Source of the DNA: CBDBCU01 sp965242615
GTDB lineage: Bacteria > Chloroflexota > Dehalococcoidia > Lucifugimonadales > UBA3495
Direction: 5' to 3'
NCBI GenBank assembly: GCA_965242615.1
Contig: CBDESR010000005.1
Coordinates: forward strand, 310,001-374,000
Length of the DNA: 64,000 bases
Under the pieces are notes generated by a model. The model did no database searches. It was not told the DNA's origin and saw only the letters and a program-made list of their open reading frames with translations. Made by a program: the position numbers and the translations under genes. Shown here in pieces: positions 24,279-32,621 of this stretch (its first letter is position 1; each line of letters opens with the position of its first letter).

Positions 24279-24409
24279 TTCGTAACCGACCCGGCCAGCT
24301 TGTCTATTTGCCGGAAGGGCGATCTTGGCCGGAACTGAAAGTCCTGCTCAGTTAAGATGCGATTGCCCGGCGACCATCCCCTTGCCGCCCAACATAAACT
24401 TCCCCAATG

Positions 24410-24418
24410 TGCTACAAT
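24410..24418 (+). promoter_or_regulatory. Extended -10 promoter of the TPP enzyme gene
   Basis: TGCTACAAT, 43 bp before the ATG, identical to the element at 6922-6930. No convincing -35. Confidence 0.45.
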
Positions 24419-24461
24419 ACCCCCGTCAAAATCACCCAATCCAGCCGCAAGGGGGCAACCA

Positions 24462-26132
24462 ATGGCGCAAATGACCGCCGGCCGGGCCATCGTCGAAGGG
24501 CTCCGGGCCGAGGGCGTCGACCATATCTTTGGCGTGGTCGGCACCACCACCAACAGCATCATCACCGAACTTTACGGCCGGGACGACATACACTTCATCG
24601 ACACCCGCCACGAGGAAGGCGCGGCCTTCATGGCTTACGGCTACGCCCGGGCCGCCGGCAAGCCGGCCGCCTGCATCACCACCTCCGGCCCCGGCACCAT
24701 CAACCTCGCTACCGGCATCTCCCTGGCCCACAAAGGCCGCGCCCCGGTCATCGTCATCGCCGGCAACGCCGCCCAGGACTACATCTATCGGGACGGCGCC
24801 CAGGAATTCGACCTGGTCAGCGTTTTCAAGGCCGTTACCCGGCTGGCCGTGCAGGTCAACAAAACCGAGCGCATCCCGGAAATGCTGCGCTACGCCTTTC
24901 GCGCCGCCCTCTACGGCAAGCGCGGCCCGGTACTCCTCGACATCCCCCGCGACTTGATTGACGGCCAGACCCTCGATTGGGACGGCGCGCCCCCGCAAAG
25001 CTACCGCGCCGCCCTCGACAAAACCGCCGGCGACGCCCAAGCCGTAGCCCAAGCCGCCGCCCTCTTGTCCCAAGCCCGCCGGCCGCTGCTCCTCGCTGGC
25101 GGCGGCGTCATTGACGGGGATGCCACCGCGGAAGCCGTCGCCTTGGCTGAACACCTCGACTTGGCGGTAGTCCCTTCCTACGGCCACAACGACGCCTTTC
25201 CCAACAGCCACCGCCTCTATGTCGGCCCCCCCGGCGGCCGCGGCGCCAGCGAAGCCCTAACCGCCCTGCACCAGGCCGATGTCATCCTGGCTTTAGGCAC
25301 CCGCATCAATCAGGGCAGCACCGGTTGGGACTACAGCGTCCTCAACCCGGAAACCCAAATCCTCCAGGTGGACATTGACCCCCAGGAAATCGGCCGCAAC
25401 TACCCGGTCGCCGCCGGCATCGTCGGCGACGCCCAAGCCGTCGCCCGCCAGCTGCTGGCAATCCTCCGCCAGCAGTTCCCGGAGGGCAAAGCCAACCCGG
25501 AATGGACCGCCGCCATCGCCGAACTGAAAGCCCGCCGCCAAGCCCGCCTGAACGCCGAATCCCAACTGACCGGCGACCCCATGCCGCCGCAGCGGGTCTA
25601 TCGGGAACTGATTCAAGTCCTGCCGCCGGATTGTATGGTAACTATCGACGCCGGCGTCGCCCCCGGCCTCTCCTACGACCGCCTCAACTACGAACTCCCC
25701 CGCACCATGTTTAACTACGCCGGCCAGGGCGGCTTGGGAATGGGCTTGTGCGTCGGCTTGGGCACCAAACTGGGCCGTCCCGACCGCCCGGCGGTAAGCA
25801 TTCAGGGCGATGGCGGCTTTCTCTACACCTCCCAGGAACTGAACACCGCGGTCCGCAAAGGCATTCCCCTGGTCAACCTGGTATTGAACAACGGCTGCCA
25901 CGGCGCCGAAAAAGCCCAGCAGCAGCGTTACTTCGACCAGAAGTATATCGGCGTTGACCTGGAAAACCCCCGCTTCGACCGCCTGGCTGAAGTCTATGGG
26001 GCCAAAGGCTACTACGTGGAACGCCCGGCGGACATCGCCGCCGCCGTTCAGGACGCCCTGACCCTGGACGGCCCCAGTGTCATCGAAATTCCCGTTGCCG
26101 AATACTTCCCTCCGGCCGCATCCATCGGTTAA
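24462..26132 (+). CDS. Thiamine-diphosphate-dependent enzyme, acetolactate synthase large-subunit-like
   Basis: A 556-residue three-domain TPP enzyme. The catalytic Glu is in TRHEEGAAFMAYGYARAAGK (about residue 50). The TPP motif is GDGGFLYTSQELNTAVRKG ending in NN (about 452-482). DIPRDLIDGQ closes the first domain. It is the same superfamily as the product of 13553-15274, but the sequences differ throughout. AHAS, glyoxylate carboligase, oxalyl-CoA decarboxylase or a related lyase are possible, and no regulatory subunit is adjacent. The ATG is preceded by AAGGGGG. The upstream in-frame extension to 24357 crosses the promoter and is rejected. Confidence 0.88.
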   Translation: MAQMTAGRAIVEGLRAEGVDHIFGVVGTTTNSIITELYGRDDIHFIDTRHEEGAAFMAYGYARAAGKPAACITTSGPGTINLATGISLAHKGRAPVIVIAGNAAQDYIYRDGAQEFDLVSVFKAVTRLAVQVNKTERIPEMLRYAFRAALYGKRGPVLLDIPRDLIDGQTLDWDGAPPQSYRAALDKTAGDAQAVAQAAALLSQARRPLLLAGGGVIDGDATAEAVALAEHLDLAVVPSYGHNDAFPNSHRLYVGPPGGRGASEALTALHQADVILALGTRINQGSTGWDYSVLNPETQILQVDIDPQEIGRNYPVAAGIVGDAQAVARQLLAILRQQFPEGKANPEWTAAIAELKARRQARLNAESQLTGDPMPPQRVYRELIQVLPPDCMVTIDAGVAPGLSYDRLNYELPRTMFNYAGQGGLGMGLCVGLGTKLGRPDRPAVSIQGDGGFLYTSQELNTAVRKGIPLVNLVLNNGCHGAEKAQQQRYFDQKYIGVDLENPRFDRLAEVYGAKGYYVERPADIAAAVQDALTLDGPSVIEIPVAEYFPPAASIG

Positions 26133-26161
26133 AATAGAGGGAGCAATCACCCTAGTAGCGC

Positions 26162-26251
26162 GGAGAGGTGGCCGAGTGGTTGAAGGCGCCGGTCTCGAAA
26201 ACCGGTATATCTGCAAGGATATCGCGGGTTCGAATCCCGCTCTCTCCGCCA
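26162..26251 (+). tRNA. tRNA-Ser (anticodon CGA)
   Basis: Class II tRNA of 90 nt. Acceptor stem GGAGAGG pairs with TCTCTCC (last pair G-T), discriminator G, encoded CCA at 26249-26251. The anticodon stem CCGGT/ACCGG encloses loop CTCGAAA (anticodon CGA, reading UCG). A long variable arm (TATATCTGCAAGGATATC) and T-arm GCGGG-TTCGAAT-CCCGC follow. Confidence 0.97.
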
Positions 26252-26267
26252 GAAAATAAAGCCAAAA

Positions 26268-26295
26268 GGCCGCCGGGGTTTTAGCCCCGGCGGCC
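26268..26295 (+). terminator. Terminator downstream of tRNA-Ser
   Basis: GGCCGCCGGGG / CCCCGGCGGCC 11-bp perfect stem with loop TTTTAG, followed by TCTTGCTT. Confidence 0.75.
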
Positions 26296-26436
26296 TCTTG
26301 CTTGCAGGGGGCAATTTGGGGGTGTGGGCTATTCGACGAGGGGCTGATAGTCCGGGCCGGTCATCGGTTCGTGGTTGTCCCAATTGGGGACGGAGTTAGG
26401 CGGGAAGGTGCGGGGCTTTAGTACGGGGTATGGCCA
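26296..26436. other. Spacer between tRNA terminator and element copy C
   Basis: No gene assigned. On the minus strand, about 26329-26400 reads as NSVPNWDNHEPMTGPDYQP and then LVE-stop. This looks like a C-terminal coding remnant, but its upstream part runs into the repeat element, so it is not called a gene. Confidence 0.4.
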
Positions 26437-26972
26437 GGGCGGCGGCTTTGGCCGCCCCGGCGGGTTGGGGTTTTGCTATTGCTATGGGGTAGTTCGCTGG
26501 GGGGCGGAACCCGTGGCCACGGGTTCCGCCCGTGCGGGAGGCGGTTGGCTAGTCTGGCCATGCGGGTTGCCTGGCTGGTTGGAATCCTGGCTGCGTCACT
26601 CCAGCTTTGCCCGACCAGATTTGCCTAGCGGCAACGGACCTTGAATTGGCTACTGGCGCCGGATGGTATGGTTGCCTTTCCGGCGGGTTGGCCCAGTCCA
26701 GCTACCGTTGGTTGAACTGCCTCCAGTCAACCTGTTAACTCCAGCTCCTGTAGGGAAGGGGCGGCGGTTTGGCGGCTAGTGGGATTTGCCGTTTTCCGCG
26801 GCTCCGGTTGGGGGAATGCGGGTTCCTAGTCCGGTTCCCCGGGGTTAGGAGCAGGGACGCTTGACGGCCGCGGGGGCCGGTGGCGTCCACAGCGCGCTGT
26901 GAGCTGTATTTCACGGTAAGCTAGCGTATCGTTTTGAGACCCGGCGTCCCGGGGCTAGGTCTGACCTTCGCA
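26437..26972 (-). ncRNA. Dispersed structured RNA element, copy C (inverted)
   Basis: Read on the minus strand from the promoter at 27007-26979. The CCCGG/GACG/CCGGG hairpin is at 26940-26953, palindrome CACAGCGCGCTGTG at 26888-26901, core GCCGGA..TCCGGC at 26658-26684 followed by GCCAGTAGCCA, 28-nt perfect palindrome at 26503-26530 (arms GGCGGAACCCGTGG / CCACGGGTTCCGCC), and terminal hairpin at 26437-26460. About 536 nt, nearly identical to copy D over most of its length. The upstream H0 hairpin seen in A, B and D is absent, so the conserved unit appears to begin near the promoter. Confidence 0.5.
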
Positions 26973-26978
26973 ATTTTT

Positions 26979-27007
26979 ATTATGAGGGTGGGAATTATCA
27001 TTGTCAA
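26979..27007 (-). promoter_or_regulatory. Sigma-70-type promoter of element copy C
   Basis: On the minus strand: TTGACA (27002-27007), 17-bp spacer, CATAAT (26979-26984). Confidence 0.7.
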
Positions 27008-27052
27008 GGGATAAATGGGATGAATTTTCGAGTAATTTTCAGGAATGGGGAG

Positions 27053-27081
27053 TCTGGATTCCCACTTTCGTGGGAATGACG
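27053..27081 (-). repeat. REP-like hairpin R1
   Basis: An intact R1 unit on the minus strand, upstream of the copy C promoter, the same relation as in the other copies. Confidence 0.8.
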
Positions 27082-27111
27082 GTGGGAATACGGGCGGGCG
27101 GCGGGGAGGGG

Positions 27112-28341
27112 TTAGAGGTCGTAGCCGCGCTCGCCGTGGATGGCCAAGTCGAGGCCGACGATTTCGTCCTCCGGGTCAACGCGGACGCCGCCACAGAACT
27201 TGTTCAGGAATTGCAGGATCAGGAAAGAGACCAGAGCCGCCCAAACCAGGGATACGGCTACGCCCAAAGCCTGCACCCCGAATTGGGTCAGGATGGAGCG
27301 GTCGGGGACATTGTAGCCGGTGCCCCACAGGATTTCCAAGGCCAGTATCGGCAGCAGCAGCAAGCCGATGATGCCGCCGAGGCCGTGGACGGCAAAGACA
27401 TTCAGGGAGTCGTCAATGCCAAAGCGGTTTTTGACTACATCGATGGCAAAGAAACAGACGGTACTGCTGGATACGCCGAGGAGCAGCGCGCCGACGGGAC
27501 TGGTGAAGCCGGACAAGGGGGTAATGGCCGCCAAGCCCGCCATTACGCCGGTGACCATCCCAATCAGGGAAGTGCGGCGGTAAATCAGCCGCTCGAGGGC
27601 AATCCAGGTGAGGGCGGCGGCGCAGGCCGAGGCGTGGGTCAGAGCAATAGCGATGCTGGCGTGGGCTTCGGTGCTGAAACCGCTGCCGCCGTTAAAGCCG
27701 AACCAGCCGACCCACATCATCCCGGCCCCGGCGGCGGTCATTCCCGGATTATGCGGCGGCGACAGGCGGTTGGGAAAGCCCAGCCGCTGGCCGACCACCA
27801 GAGCGGCGACCAAGGCCGACGCGCCCACCGCGGCGTGGAGGGCAAAGCCGCCGGCAAAGTCCATTACGCCCAGGCTGTTCAGCCAGCCATCGCCCCAAAC
27901 CCAATGGCAAATGGGAACATAGACCAGCAGGGACCAGGCACCGCTGAAAATCAGCACGGTGGAGAATTTGGTGCGCTCGACATAGGAGCCGACGATGATG
28001 GCCGGGGCGGTCATGGCAAAGGTCATCTGGAAAATGGCGAATAGGATTTCCGGGATGGTGCCGCGGGCGCGGGTTTCGCTGATTTCCTGAAAGAAGGGGT
28101 TTTGCAGGATGCCGATGAGTCCGCCGAAACTTTCGCCGTAAGCCAAGCCGTAGCCGACAATGAGCCAGATAAGGCTGGCAATGGCGGCGATGGCAAAGCA
28201 CTGGATGGCTACCGACAGCACCGACTTGGAAGTGACCATCCCGGAGTAATACATCGCCAAGCCGGGCAGGGTCATAAACAGCACAAAGGTAGTGGCGGTA
28301 AGCATCCAAGCGGTATCGCCGGTGTCAATTCCGGTAGGCAT
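27112..28341 (-). CDS. amt: Ammonium channel of the Amt family
   Basis: A trimeric membrane channel for ammonium/ammonia uptake, 409 residues with about 11 hydrophobic segments. Conserved Amt features are LPGLAMYYSGMV near the N-terminus, then AMTAPAIIVGSYVER, then GVMDFAGGFALHAAVGASAL with the Asp and the first pore His, then WVGWFGFNGGS, and DDSLNVFAVHGLGGIIGLL with the second pore His. The C-terminal tail (DEIVGLDLAIHGERGYDL) matches the regulatory tail that GlnK contacts. The ATG at 28341 is preferred (AGGGGA upstream) over 28371. No glnK gene is adjacent. Confidence 0.93.
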   Translation of the reverse strand: MPTGIDTGDTAWMLTATTFVLFMTLPGLAMYYSGMVTSKSVLSVAIQCFAIAAIASLIWLIVGYGLAYGESFGGLIGILQNPFFQEISETRARGTIPEILFAIFQMTFAMTAPAIIVGSYVERTKFSTVLIFSGAWSLLVYVPICHWVWGDGWLNSLGVMDFAGGFALHAAVGASALVAALVVGQRLGFPNRLSPPHNPGMTAAGAGMMWVGWFGFNGGSGFSTEAHASIAIALTHASACAAALTWIALERLIYRRTSLIGMVTGVMAGLAAITPLSGFTSPVGALLLGVSSSTVCFFAIDVVKNRFGIDDSLNVFAVHGLGGIIGLLLLPILALEILWGTGYNVPDRSILTQFGVQALGVAVSLVWAALVSFLILQFLNKFCGGVRVDPEDEIVGLDLAIHGERGYDL

Positions 28342-28447
28342 AGGCGGGTGTCCCCTATTCCGCCGCGGCAAGGGGCGGCTGATTGGCGGGCTACGGGGAA
28401 AGATTATAACCGGCTTTGGGGGTAAAGGAAAGGGGCGGGGAGAGATA

Positions 28448-28547
28448 GATAGCGTTCCGATTTAGGTGGTTTGATTGGCAAATTCGGCTTGTCCCCTTAC
28501 TGAAAAACCCGAATCTCCGGCTAAACCGCCTAAAATGCAACGCTATC
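28448..28547. mobile_element. 100-bp MITE-like element, copy 2 (inverted)
   Basis: Exactly 100 bp, matching the reverse complement of 23749-23848: its left end GATAGCGTTCCGATTTAGGT corresponds to the right end of copy 1, and its right end AAATGCAACGCTATC to the left end. No flanking direct repeat is seen here (GGAGAGATA versus GCCGACGGT), so this copy may be older or rearranged. Confidence 0.75.
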
Positions 28548-28577
28548 GCCGACGGTTCCCTTTGCTGATTGGGTAGG

Positions 28578-29618
28578 CTACCCTCCGGCGGCCAGGCGTT
28601 CCAGTTGGCTGATATTCTCCGGAGCCGGGCCCATTTCGCCCCGTTCCAATCGTTTCACCATTGCCACGGCCGCATCATTCATTGGGGTGGGTACGCCGCT
28701 TTCCCGGCCTTTGCGGGCGACCAATCCGTTGATGTAGTCCACTTCGGTGCGTCGGCCTTTCAGAATGTCCTGATGAAAAAAGGAACGGGCTTCCCGCCCC
28801 TCGGCTTGGGAGGCTTTGACCAGGTTATCGACCAAAGCCTCCGGGGATGCGGCGGCTTGCTCCATCGACAAGCCAAAGACCGGCTCCATACTGTAGCCTT
28901 GGGCTTGGCCCACCAGCAGGGCTTCCCGGCCCAACTCGAGGCAGACGCGCACCCGCTCCGGGGCTTGGGTCAAGTGAGCCGGGCCGACGCCGGCCAAGGC
29001 GCAGACCGGGGCGACGATGCAGTTAAAGACCAGTTTGGACCAGCGGGTTCCCCACAGGTTGGTAGTCAGTTCGGTTTTGCCGGCGGCGCTGAGGATTTGC
29101 TGCAATTCTTGCAAGCGGGGGGTGATGCGGCCGTGGAGTTCGCCGAGGACAAAGGTGGTGCGGTCCATCGCGGTATTGCGTTTGAGGCTTCCCGGCTCAA
29201 AGACTTCCGAGGACATCGTGAGGACGCAGCCGATGGCGCGGGTGGGGCCGACCAGCGGCGCAATCCATTCGTCGTTAAGGCTGTTCTGGGCGGAAACCAG
29301 TATGCCGTCATCTTTCAGGTAGGGGAGGATAAGCTGGGTGAGCCACAGGGTATCGTAGGATTTGCAAGCGAGAAAGACGATGTCGAACTGCTGCTCCAGG
29401 GTGCAGACTTCGTACAGATGCAGGGCGCGCACCGGGGAAGTGAACTCCTCGCCGGCAATGGACATAAAGAGGCCGCGGGCTTGCATTGCCGCGACGTGCG
29501 CGCCCCACTGGTCAATCAGAACTACATCGTGGCCGGCGACGGTGAGCATTCCGCCGATAACGCTGCCGGTGCCGCCGGTGCCGACGACGGCGATTTTTTT
29601 GGATGGGGTGGTGGTCAT
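28578..29618 (-). CDS. 2-dehydropantoate 2-reductase family protein
   Basis: A 346-residue NADPH-dependent reductase of the PanE/ApbA family, which reduces ketopantoate to pantoate for coenzyme A synthesis. The Rossmann motif is VVGTGGTGSVIGGMLTVAGH (about residues 11-30). The catalytic Lys is expected in WGTRWSKLVFN (about 195). The C-terminal domain has GRRTEVDYINGLVARKG then GVPTPMN, a strong family signature. AAAGGA lies 9 bp upstream of the ATG. It lies downstream of, and 12 bp from, the degenerate nucleotidyltransferase gene. PanE paralogues with other 2-oxoacid substrates are common, so the substrate is not fixed. Confidence 0.85.
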   Translation of the reverse strand: MTTTPSKKIAVVGTGGTGSVIGGMLTVAGHDVVLIDQWGAHVAAMQARGLFMSIAGEEFTSPVRALHLYEVCTLEQQFDIVFLACKSYDTLWLTQLILPYLKDDGILVSAQNSLNDEWIAPLVGPTRAIGCVLTMSSEVFEPGSLKRNTAMDRTTFVLGELHGRITPRLQELQQILSAAGKTELTTNLWGTRWSKLVFNCIVAPVCALAGVGPAHLTQAPERVRVCLELGREALLVGQAQGYSMEPVFGLSMEQAAASPEALVDNLVKASQAEGREARSFFHQDILKGRRTEVDYINGLVARKGRESGVPTPMNDAAVAMVKRLERGEMGPAPENISQLERLAAGG

Positions 29619-29630
29619 AGTGAATTCCTT

Positions 29631-29993
29631 TCAACTTTCTTGCGGTGTGGAATGGGGCAGGATAGAACGGACGGTCACCCCATCGCCTTTATAGGGTAGC
29701 AGACTTTTTTGCCGCCGATGCTGCCATTCCGCCTTGGTATAAACCCAGATGAACGGGATGGCGTCGGATAGCGCCGACAGGGAATATCCCAAAGTGTCAA
29801 TCGCCTTTATCGTCTGGCGGTTTCCTTCTTTCAGGATGACCACGACGTTCACTGTGTAGTCCGGGATGAACAAATCGCTTTCCTGAGCGTCAAAAACCAC
29901 CAAGTCAGCGACCACGCCGGTATAATTTTGCTGTAGGGCTTGGCGGTATTCGTCCAGCCAGGCTTGTTCATCGGGCTTGAGCTGCAAGGTCAT
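29631..29993 (-). CDS. Degenerate minimal nucleotidyltransferase-like protein
   Basis: 120 residues with the layout of small pol-beta-type nucleotidyltransferases: LKPDEQAWLDEYRQALQQNY, then VADLVVF, a strand (VNVVVILKEG), a helix, and IPFIWVYTKAEWQHRR near the end. The catalytic GSxARG motif expected after VVF reads DAQESD, and the DxD pair expected before the next strand reads YTVN. The metal site is therefore gone and activity is unlikely. The ATG at 29993 has GGAGG 5 bp upstream. No HEPN partner is adjacent. Family assignment rests on layout, so confidence is moderate. Confidence 0.65.
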   Translation of the reverse strand: MTLQLKPDEQAWLDEYRQALQQNYTGVVADLVVFDAQESDLFIPDYTVNVVVILKEGNRQTIKAIDTLGYSLSALSDAIPFIWVYTKAEWQHRRQKSLLPYKGDGVTVRSILPHSTPQES

Positions 29994-30086
29994 AAGCGCC
30001 TCCAAATCCGACAGTTGGGGAACTGTGCATAGCCCATTATACCCCTTTTCTGCCCCCGTTGCCGGCTATTACCACCGCCTTGCTTG

Positions 30087-30095
30087 TGGTACAAT
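30087..30095 (+). promoter_or_regulatory. Extended -10 promoter of the Uma2 gene
   Basis: TGGTACAAT about 55 bp before the ATG; the third example of this TGn-TACAAT pattern in the window. Confidence 0.4.
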
Positions 30096-30150
30096 GGGCG
30101 GCGCTTATTTAGGGGCGAAGCCCAATCCGGCTTGGCTGGTGTGAAGGATT

Positions 30151-30705
30151 ATGGTCACTGCCATCAAGTTGATTACCGCCGAGGAGCTGCTTTTGATGCC
30201 GCGGGACGGGCGGCGTTATGAGCTGCTGCGGGGCGTGTTGGTGGAGAAAATGCCTACTGGAGACCCGCATGGCGATACGGTGCTACGCATTGCCTTGGCC
30301 TTGGGCAATTATGCCGAGGAAAAGGATTACGGCGAGGTCCGAGCCGGCGAACCCGGTTACTTCCTGGAACGGGAGCCGGATACGGTGCGGGCTCCGGATG
30401 TGGCTTGGATCGCGCCGGGGCGTATCATCCCGGGGACGCGGGGCTACCCGGAACTGTCCCCGGATTTGGTGGTGGAGGTTAAGTCACCCGGCAATTCTTA
30501 TGCGGAGTTGGCGGCCAAGGCGGGGATGTGGCTGAGTTATGGATCCCGGGAGGTTTGGGTGGCGGATCCGGAGCAGGTGACAATCACGGTGTATCGTCCG
30601 TATCGGGAGCCGGTGACTTTGGGGGAGGAGGAGACTCTGGAGGGCGGCGAGCTGCTGCCGGGTTTTGCTGCGCCGGTTTGGAAATTGTTTCGGCGGCAGC
30701 GCTAA
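30151..30705 (+). CDS. Uma2 family (DUF820) restriction-like endonuclease
   Basis: 184 residues with the Uma2 pattern: ITAEELLLMPRDGRRYELLRGVLVE at the start, HGDTVLRIALALGNYAEEKDYG, then APDVAWI and LVVEVKSPGNSYAE carrying the Asp and ExK of a PD-(D/E)XK nuclease core, and WVADPEQVTITVYRP at the end. Uma2 proteins are widespread in cyanobacteria and Chloroflexota; their role is unknown, with ties to mobile DNA suggested. AAGGATT lies before the ATG. A weak hairpin (AAGCGG/CCGCTT plus TTT) follows the stop and may end transcription against the convergent CoA-transferase gene. Confidence 0.85.
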   Translation: MVTAIKLITAEELLLMPRDGRRYELLRGVLVEKMPTGDPHGDTVLRIALALGNYAEEKDYGEVRAGEPGYFLEREPDTVRAPDVAWIAPGRIIPGTRGYPELSPDLVVEVKSPGNSYAELAAKAGMWLSYGSREVWVADPEQVTITVYRPYREPVTLGEEETLEGGELLPGFAAPVWKLFRRQR

Positions 30706-30726
30706 GCGGGCGGTTCTTACCGCTTT

Positions 30727-31995
30727 TTACCGCAACGCGCCGTTTTCCCGCCATTGGACTATATCCTGCGGGGTGTAGCCGAGTTCGGTCAGGATTTGGT
30801 CGGTGTGCTGGCCGAGGGCCGGCGGGGGCGTCGGTTGCAGGGGCGTGGCGCTGAAGTTAGCTAGTGTCCCCAACATCCGCAGGGGGCCGGCGTCCTGGTG
30901 TTCCAGTTCGGCGACCAAGGCGTTGGCTTGGACTTGGGGGTCGTCAAAAATTTCCTCGACGAAGCGCACCGGGCCGGCCGGGATGCCGCGTTCCTCCAGT
31001 ATGGTCAGCCATTGGGCGGCCGGCTTTTCCCGAAAAACTGCCTCGGCTTGGGCCATCAGTTCCGAGCCAAAGGCGGCCGCCCGGTCGGAATTGGGGTCGT
31101 AGCCCGGGTCGAAGCGAATGTCGGTCAAGCCCAGGATGTCCAGTAGGCGGCGGCGCAGAGGGTCGCTGAGGCAGCCCACGGCGATAACCCCGTCGGCGGT
31201 CTGATAGGTGCGGTAGTAGATGTTGCCGGGCGCAACGGGATGGTCGGCGTTATAGATTGGCAGCAGGTCGGCGTAGGGCAAACCGGCCTGGCGCAGGGCG
31301 TCGAGAGATTCCACTGTATTGCGGAAATTAGCCCGGTCAAGGGATTCTATTTCGACAAAGCGCATTCCCAATAGCGCCAAGGCCAAGCCCAATAGGGTGG
31401 TTTCTACCTTTTGCCCTTGACCGGTGCGCTCCCGATGGTACAGGGCGGCGCAGACACACCAAGCCAGGCAGAGGCCGGCGGCAGTGTCCACCAAGGGCGA
31501 GGAGACGATATGCTGGGGTACGCCGCTGTCGCTGAGCTTGCCCTCGGCGGCCAGCAAGCCGGACATTGCTTGCAGGATGAGGTCGTAGCCGGGGCGGTGG
31601 GCGTCCGGCCCTTGGCGGCCAAAGGCGGTGTTTTCGCAGTAAATCAATCGGGGATTGAGGGCGGAGAGAGCGGCGTAGTCCACGCCTAGTTTGGCGGCGA
31701 CATCGGGGCGGTAGTTGACGATAGCCACATCCATTTGGGGAATCAGCCGGGCCAGAATGTCCGCGGCGGCGGCAGTGGTCAAATCCAGGGTCAGACTGCG
31801 TTTGCCCCGGTTGTAGGCGATGAAGGGACGGCTTTCGGTGGGGGCAAAGGACTGAACGCCGCGCCAAGGGTCGCCCCAAGGGGGTTCGACTTTGATGACG
31901 GCGGCGCCCATGTCGGCGAGGAGCATCCCGGCAAAGGGGCCGGCAATAATTTCAGTGAACTCGACAACTTTGACGCCATCCAGGGGGCCGGGCAT
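30727..31995 (-). CDS. CaiB/BaiF-type (class III) CoA-transferase
   Basis: 422 residues of the interlocked-dimer CoA-transferase family, which moves CoA between acyl groups through an aspartyl intermediate. The start is PLDGVKVVEFTEIIAGPFAGMLLADMGA, followed by VIKVEPPWGDPWRG and NRGKRSLTLDL. The likely catalytic Asp is in PGYDLILQAMSG (about residue 162). GGAGG lies 7 bp before the ATG. The acyl substrate is unknown; this family is expanded in SAR202-like Chloroflexota. There is no adjacent dehydrogenase or hydratase gene. Confidence 0.9.
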   Translation of the reverse strand: MPGPLDGVKVVEFTEIIAGPFAGMLLADMGAAVIKVEPPWGDPWRGVQSFAPTESRPFIAYNRGKRSLTLDLTTAAAADILARLIPQMDVAIVNYRPDVAAKLGVDYAALSALNPRLIYCENTAFGRQGPDAHRPGYDLILQAMSGLLAAEGKLSDSGVPQHIVSSPLVDTAAGLCLAWCVCAALYHRERTGQGQKVETTLLGLALALLGMRFVEIESLDRANFRNTVESLDALRQAGLPYADLLPIYNADHPVAPGNIYYRTYQTADGVIAVGCLSDPLRRRLLDILGLTDIRFDPGYDPNSDRAAAFGSELMAQAEAVFREKPAAQWLTILEERGIPAGPVRFVEEIFDDPQVQANALVAELEHQDAGPLRMLGTLANFSATPLQPTPPPALGQHTDQILTELGYTPQDIVQWRENGALR

Positions 31996-32057
31996 AGGGC
32001 AACCTCCGGGCGGGTTAGCAGGGTTTTGCGGCGGCTATTTTACCCGGTTGGCGGCGG

Positions 32058-32621
32058 TTATTCATTCAGCAAGCCATCCAAAGTTTCCCGCAGATTATCG
32101 GCCGGCATTGGCCCGACGAACTTTTGCCGGATTATACCGTCGCGGTCAATGAAAAACTTTTCCGGGATGCCGCGTACGCCGTAGTCAATGGCAATGACGC
32201 CGTCGGCATCGATGCCGCTGGGGTAAGTCAACTCGAACTCCTCAATATACGGCGCGACATTTCCCGGAAAATCCCAGATATTGACCCCGACGAACTCTAC
32301 TTCCCGCCCGGCATATTCCCGATAAACCTGCTCCAAGTCCGGCGCCTCATGGCGGCACGGCGCGCACCAAGACGCCCAAAAGTCCACCAACACCACTTGG
32401 CCGCGCAGTTCCGACAGGACAATTTGGCCGCCGCCGGTCAATTCCAGGGTAAAGTCCCGGGCTGGCGCGGTGTCAATGGCTACCGCTCCGAACTCGGTAT
32501 TGACGCCGATACTGCTGACGGCCCGCCCGCCGGTCTGCAACGATGCCCACGCCAAAATGCCCAAGAAAGCCAGGATGACCAGCCCGGCTCCGGCAAGCAG
32601 CAGCCAACCGGTGCGATTCAC
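32058..32621 (-). CDS. Thiol-disulfide reductase of the TlpA/ResA/CcmG type
   Basis: 187 residues: one N-terminal membrane anchor (about 6-28), then an extracytoplasmic thioredoxin fold. The active site is FWASWCAPCRHEAP (CxxC = CAPC). A conserved Glu-rich segment follows (LEQVYREYAGREVEFVGVNI), with GIPEKFFIDRDG containing the cis-Pro. Being last in a cytochrome c maturation set (ccmH, ccmF, ccmI-like), it is probably the reductant that keeps apocytochrome CxxCH cysteines reduced for heme attachment. It overlaps the upstream gene by 4 bp (ATGA). Confidence 0.9.
   Translation of the reverse strand: MNRTGWLLLAGAGLVILAFLGILAWASLQTGGRAVSSIGVNTEFGAVAIDTAPARDFTLELTGGGQIVLSELRGQVVLVDFWASWCAPCRHEAPDLEQVYREYAGREVEFVGVNIWDFPGNVAPYIEEFELTYPSGIDADGVIAIDYGVRGIPEKFFIDRDGIIRQKFVGPMPADNLRETLDGLLNE

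Noticed and set aside
26329..26400. Minus-strand C-terminal-looking peptide ending PDYQPLVE
   Set aside because: Only about 24 codons outside the repeat, no upstream gene, and the frame enters the dispersed element. Too short to call.
27001..28044. 347-codon plus-strand frame opposite amt
   Set aside because: Shadow of the ammonium channel gene; the real gene has full family signatures.
28569..29699. 376-codon plus-strand frame opposite the PanE-like gene
   Set aside because: Shadow; the minus strand carries the Rossmann and C-terminal signatures.
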